Positions 51,560 to 60,700 of a stretch of 64,000 nt of DNA are shown piece after piece. The stretch spans positions 1-64,000 of the forward strand of contig JAISKB010000024.1 of assembly GCA_031261085.1 (NCBI GenBank). The letters are read 5' to 3'. Within the stretch, counting starts at the first letter, position 1, and every line of letters starts with the position of its first letter. The notes under the pieces are model-generated. The model did no database searches and was not told the origin of the DNA. It saw only the letters and a program-made list of their open reading frames with translations. Both the position numbers and the translations under genes were made by a program. This DNA comes from Christensenellaceae bacterium. Lineage in GTDB: Bacteria > Bacillota > Clostridia > Christensenellales > CAG-138.

Positions 51560-51868
51560 ACTTTGGATTATGATGGCGGCGAAGTGTTCTCCGGCGGACA
51601 ATATACCTTAAATGGGCAAACTTATTCCGATCACTTTTTTGGAGATGCAACAGTACCAAGCATGCTAGGTATTGACAGCATATATGTGGCTACCCCAAAA
51701 GGTGATATTTTGAAATGGAGCGGAAGCCCCTCTGGCCCGGTGCGTGGAACAGAAGAAATAAAAATCTCTGAAACAGAAACAGTAAACGCATGGACAAGAC
51801 TTGACGGGCAAAAAGCAGGAATAGTTACGGATAAAAATGGTAACAAAGTGCAAAATGTTGAGGATTAA
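51434..51868 (+). CDS. Orphan toxin C-terminal tip 3 (DUF4329/JAB-like), no start
   Basis: About 144 residues open after a stop at 51431; in-frame GTG at 51479 only, no ribosome site. Shared start HNNVVAAVLLKTQGIRDK and HTHP motif, own middle (TLDYDGGEVFSGGQYTLNGQTYSDHF), then GDATVPSMLGIDSIYVATPKGDILKWSG and a variable end (EEIKISETETVNAW...GNKVQNVED). Followed after 33 bases by lipoprotein 4. Confidence 0.6.
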   Translation, partial: KEPRSHAAYVGAHNNVVAAVLLKTQGIRDKSDHDVAVVHTHPTLDYDGGEVFSGGQYTLNGQTYSDHFFGDATVPSMLGIDSIYVATPKGDILKWSGSPSGPVRGTEEIKISETETVNAWTRLDGQKAGIVTDKNGNKVQNVED

Positions 51869-51901
51869 CGTTGCACGCAATAACGAAAGGAGATAGGAAG
51901 A

Positions 51902-52630
51902 ATGGGCTTTTCTAGTTTTCGAAGCAGCGTTTTTCTATTGCTCACGGTTCTTTCACTCATCTTGAGCGGATGTTATGCACCGAAAAACAGAGTCAACATA
52001 AGTAAAGCTGCCGATGGCATACACGTATTTATTAATGACGAAGAGTATGCGGAGCATACAGTAGAAAGCCTTCAGTCCCCAACTATATGGAATGTATTGA
52101 ACCGAGTAAAGCGGGAAAAATTGGGTGTTTTCGAAGAAGATGGAGTAATATATGAGATATACCAATATGAAGATTCGCCGCACTTATTCGTTATGGATAC
52201 CCCGAAGTTTTTAGGGAAAATAGGCATCGGCGTGCCAGGAATGCATAATTTGGCGAAGAAAGACTTTATCTATCCTGAGCTAACTACTGAAGCGATAACA
52301 GGCGTCAACATTGTAGACTTTCAATCTGCAGAGTGTTTGCGTGCAGAGCACAACACTGATGTGGAGACTATAGCCAAGGTGCTTAAAATTATAAATGGAA
52401 GCCCTCAAACAACCGACATAACAGAACTTCAAATCGTTCGGGAAGAATATGACTTAATATTGGCCAGCGATGCATTACCTAATTGTGTTGCTTGGCATGT
52501 TATACTTAAGAAGGATGACCAATATTTCATAAGGATTTCTAGGGAAAAAGAGTACTCCATTATTCCAAAGGAGCTTTTAGAGGAGGTTGTCGGCGGTCCA
52601 TTACCTGCGGAAGTAGGGTATCAGCACTGA
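51902..52630 (+). CDS. Lipoprotein immunity-like protein 4
   Basis: 242 residues, Cys at residue 24 (ILSGCYAP). Family blocks ADGIHVFINDEEYAE, KDFIYPELTTEAITGVN, HNTDVETIAKVLKII, and IIPKELLEEVVGGPLP. Unlike its paralogues, the C-terminal coding sequence is AT-rich and diverged from the joint repeat, and it ends in extra residues AEVGYQH. GAAAGGAG ribosome site. Cognate tip may be tip 3; the following tip is a fragment. Confidence 0.7.
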   Translation: MGFSSFRSSVFLLLTVLSLILSGCYAPKNRVNISKAADGIHVFINDEEYAEHTVESLQSPTIWNVLNRVKREKLGVFEEDGVIYEIYQYEDSPHLFVMDTPKFLGKIGIGVPGMHNLAKKDFIYPELTTEAITGVNIVDFQSAECLRAEHNTDVETIAKVLKIINGSPQTTDITELQIVREEYDLILASDALPNCVAWHVILKKDDQYFIRISREKEYSIIPKELLEEVVGGPLPAEVGYQH

Positions 52631-52648
52631 GCAAACTACACAGCGCAT

Positions 52649-52807
52649 AGCATATATGTAGCTACACCTATAGGTGATATTAGAAAATATAGCGGAAATC
52701 CAATTGGGCCAGTGCGCGGATATGAAGAAGGAAGATGGACAGAACCGGAAGAACAAACAGTGGGTACAATAGTGGATGGTGAAGGTAATCCTGTAAAAAT
52801 ACAATAA
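52649..52807 (+). pseudogene. Truncated toxin tip 4
   Basis: Open reading without start: SIYVATPIGDIRKYSGNPIGPVRGYEEGRWTEPEE...GNPVKIQ then stop. It matches the last half of tips 1-3 and lacks the VVAAVLL and HTHP half, which should have been brought by the missing joint. A deletion product. Confidence 0.6.
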
Positions 52808-52862
52808 TTAATCGAACTGCTCGATCTTAGTATACCAACCGTTTTTTCTTGGAGGTTTTTAT

Positions 52863-53582
52863 ATGCGCACAGCACAATTACGCAAAGTTTTAAGGTTGAT
52901 TGTTTTCTCCTGCGTTTGCACTCTGCTTTTTACGGGCTGTTTCAGAACTAGTGATAATTTGCGCTTAGAATATGGCGAAGATGGTATGCATTTGTATGTT
53001 GATGGGATTGAGTATGTGGAACGATTTAGTAGCGAGACACTATGGGATAATTGGAGTAACCATGATACGGCCATGGAATCGGAACCGGAATGCATTGGCC
53101 AAGTTGTTGCCACAATACGAAATAAGAAAATACAGTATGACGTGTATCGGTACAAGGATTTCCAAGACTTTATATTCACCATGCCACGGCAAACGATGTT
53201 TGATTTTGAACTGCTTCCGCTTTTTCATTTTTTCCAAAAAGATATTGTTTTCCCGGAATTAAGTGCTAACACAGTAAATCATATAGGAATATTGCGTTCA
53301 TCGGATCTTAAATTGCTAGGTATTACGGGCATTGAAAATAATGAGGTAATCTCCAAAGTATTAGCCATTATTAATGGAAAAGCAAGAGTAAAAGACAATG
53401 GGTGGGAAAATTTCTATATAATGCTCACCAGTGATGCCGTGCCCGGATTTGCTTCTTGGCACTCCATATCCGAAAACAACGGGCAATATTACATCCAAGT
53501 CGCCCCCGGCAACAACTATGCCCCCATCCCCCGCGAACTCCTCGAGGAAATCATCGGCGGGCCGCTGCCGGTGAAACCGTAA
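52863..53582 (+). CDS. Lipoprotein immunity-like protein 5
   Basis: 239 residues. Signal with Cys at residue 26 (LFTGCFR). Blocks GEDGMHLYVDGIEYVE, KDIVFPELSANTVNHI, and QYYIQVAPGNNYAPIPRELLEEIIGGPLPVKP. The 3' end again is the GC-rich joint sequence up to GGPLP, then it diverges (VKP), marking the array's end. GGAGG ribosome site. No tip follows. Confidence 0.7.
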   Translation: MRTAQLRKVLRLIVFSCVCTLLFTGCFRTSDNLRLEYGEDGMHLYVDGIEYVERFSSETLWDNWSNHDTAMESEPECIGQVVATIRNKKIQYDVYRYKDFQDFIFTMPRQTMFDFELLPLFHFFQKDIVFPELSANTVNHIGILRSSDLKLLGITGIENNEVISKVLAIINGKARVKDNGWENFYIMLTSDAVPGFASWHSISENNGQYYIQVAPGNNYAPIPRELLEEIIGGPLPVKP

Positions 53583-53827
53583 AGCGGACAACCAACAATA
53601 AGGCTGGTATAAACGAATATGCTGAGTATTAATACAAAATGCAATGTCCCGCTTGCTAATCGCCGGATTGCAAAAACGGGGTTTTGCTAATTTTTTGCTA
53701 ATTGGCACTTGTAACGCGCGCAGTCCCTTGCGTTATACGGATTCACCGATTTTATAGGACACATTTCGCTATGGCGCCGGAACATTTTAGAATACAATTG
53801 CTTCAGGTCACTTGAGGAGAGAATTTA

Positions 53828-53896
53828 GTGTACTGTAAAAAATGTAGGAGCATTTTTGCTGACGAAATAAATATTGATCCATACAGACTCCCTTGA
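53828..53896 (+). pseudogene. Truncated zinc-ribbon gene start
   Basis: GAGGAGAG 7 bases before GTG 53828; reads (M)YCKKCRSIFADEINIDPYRLP then stop. CxxC at the N-terminus is the usual start of zinc-ribbon membrane proteins. 53583-53827 contains no gene, only degenerate GC-rich and AT-rich remnants. Confidence 0.4.
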
Positions 53897-53921
53897 CATC
53901 CCACCGAATTGTACATACAAT
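53893..53921 (+). promoter_or_regulatory. Strong sigma-A-like promoter
   Basis: TTGACA, exactly 17-bp spacer, TACAAT (one mismatch). It overlaps the end of the truncated zinc-ribbon frame and drives lipoprotein gene 53955. Confidence 0.8.
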
Positions 53922-53954
53922 AGTCAAAATAAACTGCGGAGGCTATATTATATA

Positions 53955-54419
53955 ATGAAACGATATATCGCAATGTCGATGGCCGCCCTGTTATGCATGC
54001 TTGCGGGTTGTGCTGGTTTGCGCACCCGTCATGTGATAACCGCCGAAAAGTTCCAAAAGGTTATGGAAAAAGCCGGGTATACAGTGTTGGATATGGGCAG
54101 CGAGGCATATAAAGCCGCAGGGGTGACGCAGGTTTTGCAGGCAGTAAAGGGTGCGGATGTAGGCGCCATCTTTTTTGTGGGTGAAACGACAGAAAAGGCG
54201 GAAAAAGTATTTGGCAGTTATAAGGAGCTCTCCGATATCAACCGGGAAGCGAACGATACGCTGGAGGAAACCGCCGGTAAAAACTTTGTGGCCTACGAGC
54301 TATCCTCCAGCGGTTCGTATTATTATTTTGCCCGGGTAGACAACACCCTGCTCTATTTCTTTGGCCCTGCCGATGAAAAAAATGAAATCGATCGGCAGAT
54401 TAAAGCCTTAGGTTATTAG
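53955..54419 (+). CDS. Lipoprotein of unknown function
   Basis: 154 residues. Signal with Cys at residue 19 (MLAGCAG), then a compact alpha/beta domain: ITAEKFQKVMEKAGYTVLDM, VGAIFFVGETTEKAEKVF, and YYYFARVDNTLLYFFGPADEKNEIDRQIKALGY. GGAGG ribosome site 12 bases upstream. Codon use is more like the GC-rich chromosome than the island, so the island probably ends just before it. No family recognised. Confidence 0.75.
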   Translation: MKRYIAMSMAALLCMLAGCAGLRTRHVITAEKFQKVMEKAGYTVLDMGSEAYKAAGVTQVLQAVKGADVGAIFFVGETTEKAEKVFGSYKELSDINREANDTLEETAGKNFVAYELSSSGSYYYFARVDNTLLYFFGPADEKNEIDRQIKALGY

Positions 54420-54583
54420 AAACCATCGTTATTCAGGATTAAGAAGGTTTATTTTGGAACCCCCTATGATGTAAAGTCGGAGTGTTCCTCTATTTTCGTG
54501 CGTTCACAACATATATAATTACATTTACAACAGAATTCTATTTTAAAAAATAAAAAATATTATAATTAGTTAGTTTATATGTT

Positions 54584-54618
54584 ATATTTGTACGGATTTT
54601 TGATGTCCGTACAAATAT
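54584..54618. promoter_or_regulatory. Perfect 13-bp inverted repeat upstream of giant surface gene
   Basis: atatttgtacgga / tccgtacaaatat with a nine-base loop, in a 330-bp AT-rich leader (54420-54752). A regulator operator or leader hairpin. No other gene is seen in the leader. Confidence 0.5.
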
Positions 54619-54752
54619 TCTGTGTATTCTCGCCTAAAATGGTTTATTTATGTTACGTCGATATATAACGGCAGACAGCGAGACGAGTGCTCATATAGCC
54701 ACAATACAAGGTCTTATTAATCGTTACAACATGGATGTGGGGGAATAAAAGG

Positions 54753-57700
54753 ATGATAAAGAGCGGCACTTCGTTTAAGGGCAGGGCAGCTGCGGCGCTT
54801 CTTGCGCTGTTGATGGCATTGAGCACCATAACAACCACCGTCATGCCGCTGATATCCGTGGCATATGCGGAGGAGGAAGAAGACGGCGAAACCGAGGAAC
54901 CATCCGGCGGTTTTATGGCGCTGGGTATTACCCCGCCGGCGAACTTTGTGTTTGTGCCGGAAACCGGTACGATTACAGGGTATATCGGCACGGATACCGA
55001 TATCGAGATACCGGATATGATCGAGGGCACGGCGGTTACCGCCATAGGCCCCAGCGCTTTCTTCCAAAAAGGACTCACTTCGGTTATACTGCCGGAGGGG
55101 CTGGTGAGCATTGGCGCCAACGCCTTTGCGGATAACCAAATTACCTCCATCACACCGTTGCCTTCCACGCTCGCGAGCATCGGCGCCAGCGCCTTCCAAA
55201 GCAACCTGCTCACATCGCTTACGCTGGAGAGCGGCATATCCATAGGGAATTATGCCTTTCGCAACAACAGCCTAACAACGCTGGTGCTGCCTTCAAGCCT
55301 AACGTCTATACCCAGGGGCGCGTTTATGGAAAACGAGTTATCTTCGGTGGATCTATCCAACATAACGGAGCTGGGTGATTCCGCATTTGAGGCCAACAGC
55401 TTTGACACGGTGGCTTTGCCAAACACGCTTACCGCCTATGGCAACCGTGTGTTTGCCGGTAACGGCAAGTATGTTATAGTGACCGGCGGCAACGGCTTGC
55501 CCTACACATATTCCGTCGCCGGCAGATTTGGTGAGTTGGTGAACCCCCGCACCCTCACGATTAAGTTCCAAACGCTGGAAGGGCAAACCCTGATGTCCGA
55601 CAAGGTGCTCACCAACAACGTGAATGTACAAGCCGCCGACATAAGCGGCCTCATTTACGAGGGCAGCACCTATTCCTATACGCCAGCGGCAATAACCGGC
55701 TATGCGTATGCCGGGGAATCCCCGGTGCTGATACCCATACAGGGCAACACCACGCATATCGCGCAATATATGGATGACAACCACCCGCCGATTTTTCAGG
55801 GCCTAACCACCATCATTGTGGAGCCGGGCGGCACGGTGGACTTGCGCGCCGGGGTAACGGCGATGGACGTGCACGGCAACGACCTTACCGACCGCATCAA
55901 TATCAATTCCTCCTTACTCGACCTAAACTACGCGGGCATTTATTCGATAACATATAAGGTGACCGATGAAGACGGCCGCACCACCACCGCTTACCGCCGC
56001 GTGATAGTGGGCAGCGACCCGCTGCTGCTAAGCGTGGGCAACGGTTGGATTTATGGCGACTTTACCTATGATGGGGATATTCTTACCGGCCTTTCGGATG
56101 CTGGCAAAACCAAATATGCCACCAAAAAAGATGTAGTCCTGCCGGGTGAAAACCCGCTTACGGGCGACCCGTTGGTGACCATAGCGGATAACGCGTTTAA
56201 CGAGGATGGTTACAGCGGCTGGCGGAGCGTTGACTTTAACAAGCTCACCGCGCTGCGCACGATAGGCGCCGGCGCGTTTGCCCGCGCGCCCATCACCGCG
56301 CTGGATGTTACCCGCAACAAGGCGCTGGTCACGATTGGCGAGGCCGCGTTCCGCGATGCGCAATTGTTATGGCTCGATTTGGCCGGCTTGCCCAACCTCG
56401 AAAGCATAGGCGACGCGGCGTTCAACAGCTCGCCCTTAATCGAGCTGTTTGTGCATGACTGCCCAAACCTGCGCTTTATAGGCACCGAAAACGCCACCAG
56501 CGCCGCGCAGGGCGTGTTTGCCAACGCCGTGCTGACCGCGCTCGATTTTACCGGCGATGCCAAGCTCGAAACCATAGGCGGCTGGGCGTTTAACAAATCG
56601 CCTATCACCCTGCTCGACTTCACACTCCTTGCGGGCTCGCTCAAAGTGCTGGGCAACGCGGCGTTCCATAGGGTGCCGCTTTCGCGCATGACGGGGCTTG
56701 CGAGCTGCGTAAACATAGAGGTGCTGGGCAACCTCACCAGCGGCGGCAACGCGGACGCCTCTATTTTTGCGACCAATTCAGCGAGCATGAACAACATCTT
56801 CTATTCCTATCAAATTATCGATGGCGCGGGCATGACCAAGCTGCGGCAGATAGGCAACTATGCGCTTGCAAACCTTCAGATGGTAGCGGGCTTCCAGGAG
56901 CTCATTATCAACAGGCCCAATTTGGTATATATTGGCGACTATGCCTTTTATATGACCTCTATTATACCTATTAGCGACCTTACGCCATACGATGGTTACT
57001 CTTCCTTCTCCTCCTCCTTTTCCTCCATGTATGCCTATCCGGATATCAACCTATCCGCCAGCAAAAACCTTGCCTATGTGGGCGACTACGCGTTTTTCCT
57101 TGGCACGGTGCAGATGTTTCGCCCCAGGGATGGGGCTTTCCCTTCGCTGGCGAATTACGCCGGAGCCGTGGGCGCTGGCACTGGCAGCTACCCGGGAACA
57201 CTGGTTTTAACGGGCCTTAATAAGCTGCGGTATATCGGCGACTATGCGTTTACTTCTATGGGTCGCTCTGTACTAAGCATATCCGGCTTAACGGGGTTGG
57301 AGCATTTGGGCGCGTACGCGTTTGAGCAGTTGTATGCCGTAGACAGCGTGGATTTTTCGGATATGAAAAAACTGCGGGAGATCCCCGCTGAGGTTTTGCG
57401 CGGCATGAACAGCGACGGCGCGCTGTATATTACCGATGATATTACGGCCTTGGATGGCAGCATAGTGCGCAAGCCCAGCACGGATGCGGCGCTAATTGAC
57501 CCGCAGCGCAGGCTGTGGGTGTATACCGAAACAGTGGAAGGCACCCCGCTGGTGGATTTCTTATATACCTACGACGCGGCGGCCAGCGCCGCAACCTCTA
57601 CGATGATATACATCAATAAGCTGGGCTATCGTGCCAACATCGTGGATGAAAACGGGATCCCCATCACCAACCCCCGGCAGCAGGTAATACCGCTTTCGTA

Positions 57701-60700
57701 CTTGGGCCGGCCCTACGAGGCGCCGGCGCCCAATGTGGCGGGCTATGTGCTGGTGGGCGACGCCACCAAAACAATACCCTCGGTAGAGCGCGGCAACAAG
57801 CAAACCGTCACCTTCGTATATAAAAAGGCCTCTGGGGTGGTGGCGCCAAATATCACGCTGGAGCTGCAAAATGCGGCCACTACCCGCTACCTAATCAACA
57901 CCGAGGCGCAAATGAACCTGCAGTTTAGCCTTTCCGGCTACGCTGCGCAGCTGCTGCCCGGCGCTGAAATCGTGATACATTACCGGGATGAATACCTGAG
58001 CCACGACACCATCATATGCAATCCCACCGGCGGCGGCGCCATCGAATCGGTGAATATAGAAAAGAACATGATCCATCTTATGTTGGATCCAAACCGGCAG
58101 GGCGGCGGCACCGTGACCGTACCGTTTACCTTTAAAGACCCATACTATACCACGCCCTATAACAACCGGACGTATTTTGACGCCTATTTGGTGGATGGGG
58201 ATGGCACGATTTTGGCCTCCACCCCCCTAAACGCCTCCAAATGGGTGGAATGGTATTATAGTGCGGGTGAGTATGCGCTCTCGAGCAGCATTAGCTTCCT
58301 CACGGAGTATATGGCCAACGGTCAGAACATGACCGGCGGCGTGACGACGGACGGCAACAATTATTACACCCTCGGCACCGAAAAGAGCGTGCCCATCTAT
58401 TTGGGTATGCGATATGATCAGGCCGTCTCTACCGCTTATTTTTACCGAAACATAGGGGCTTATGATGTTACGATTCCGCTGCCCACCTATATCAATCGGT
58501 ATGGCATCACCGTGACCGCGCAGTTTGTGTCGTCGACAGGCTACCCCTGGGTGCTTTCGCCCGATGGTAAAACGGTCACGCTCCATGTGGAGCAAAGCCC
58601 AGGCAGTGGCTATTCTCGGGTACTCACGGGTATCCCCGGCTTACCTCTTCGTTTCCCCGAGGCGAGGATCAACCAAAGAATTACCGTTAACTCCTCCATC
58701 GTGCTAACGCCCAGCAACGCCAACGCGACCGAGCTGGCCATGGTCGCCAACAGCAGGGATACGATCCTGCATTACAGCGACTCAATCTACTTTAACCTTA
58801 TTGGCGCATCCCAAGCCGTAAAGGATGGTTCCTTCGAAAAATACCCGCAGGCCAGCGCATCGTATTTTTACGACGATGAGAATTTGGCGGCAAAGGAATT
58901 TCAATGGCGGTTTGAGGTGTTTGCCAACCCCAATGATATTGGCGTCCAGGGCATGAAGGATATTGTGATTACCGATCACGACATGGACGCGCGCCTGTAC
59001 TACTATAGGGTGCAAAACTCCAATGCGTTCTCCATGCGCATCACCTCCTACAACTCGCAGGGGCAGGTGCTGGCGGAAGATATATTGGAGGCAAGCCAAA
59101 ACGAGTACTTCTTCCCGGAAGATATACGAACCAACATTCATCATGTGCAGATGGAGTGGTTGGATGGCGCTATCGTGCCCTACAACACCAGTACCTATAC
59201 TTATATTTACGCCAAGCTGCGCAACCCCAACGCTTTAGAGTATTATTCGCTGATGGACAGCCAGACGCTGACGTTCTCCAACTCCGCCACGCTGGCCTGC
59301 GAGGGCACCAGCGTGCACATTGCCAACACGGTAACGAGCACGGGCGGGCATACCATGCGCCATCGCGTGGTCGAAGAATGGTTTAGGGTATCCAAAACCA
59401 GCAGCAAAGCCGGCGCCGTGTGGAACGGCGACGATGTAACGTTTACGCTGAGCATTGCCGGCAACGCGCGCCGCATAAGGCAGTTGAACAACTTCGTTAT
59501 GGTGGATCTACTGCCCGACGGTCTGCTGATAAAGGACGTGCAAATCAGCGGCCTGCTGTTAACCGCGGTAAACGGCCGGTATCAAATCATACAAAACTAC
59601 AAGGGCACCGGCCATACCGCCATCGTGTTTATGGCCGACCGCCTTACGCCATCAGGGGGGAGCAACCTGCAGGTTGGCTTTTCATCAGCCGTAGCCACCA
59701 TAACCACCGTGGCGGATTATACCTTCACGGCGGATGTAATCAACCAGGTATACGCCAAGGTAGACAACCTCCCCCTTACCAACACGACGTCGGATGTATA
59801 CAGCATCAACGGCGGCCGGGCGGTAAGCTATGCCAAAACGGAAAGCAGATATTTTACCGTTGAGGAATCGCTCATACAAAAATATGTTCGCACGACCGGC
59901 AGCGATTGGTCGCTTATAGGCGCAAAGGGCAAGGCCAACGCCCCGGTGGATTATAAAATATCGCTGATCAACCTAACCAACTTCCCCAAGGATAACGCGG
60001 TAGTTTATGATATCTTCCCCTTCATAGGCGATACTTCCATCGATACCCGCACGTTTGGCGGCACGGATTACATCGCCCGCGGTTCGCAATTCCGCAACGC
60101 GCTGATTGCCGCGCCCACGGCGCCCGCCGGGTGGACGATTTACTATGTGGAAGATCCCGCTGCGGTCAACACCAAGACTTACTATCAAGCGGCATCCTGG
60201 AGCCTAAGCTACAGCAGCTTGGCCAACGTGACGGGGGTCAAGTTTGTGGCAGCCGGGCCCATGGCGCCCAACAGCAGGGCGGATTTTTTCCTTAGCATGC
60301 GGGCTCCGGCAGATGCCCCCCGCCTGTTGGAAGGCAAGCGCGCCTACAATACGGCTTCCCAAAGCGATAGCACGATCTCCTTGGTGCAGTTCAATGCGCT
60401 GGAGGGAAACATCGTTTTCAACGAGATTATTTCGCCTACCACCAATATCCGCGCCCGCAAGATAGACACGGATACCAAAGCGGGCTTGGGCGGTGCGGTG
60501 TTCGAGCTGTGGGATACCGATACCAACAAGCTCATCGCCACCAATCAGAGCAACGATTTGGGCTGGGTGGTATTTTCGGATGTGCCGATGATTCATCACT
60601 ATAAAATCATCGAAAAAACGCCGCCGGCCAACTATGATTTATCGAGTGATGTGCTGCTGATCGATTCGGACGAAATGGTCGAGGGCGTCACCTACGAGGC

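Noticed and set aside
53583..53827. Possible further cassette after lipoprotein 5
   Set aside because: No tip sequence or joint is found after GGPLPVKP; only degenerate sequence.
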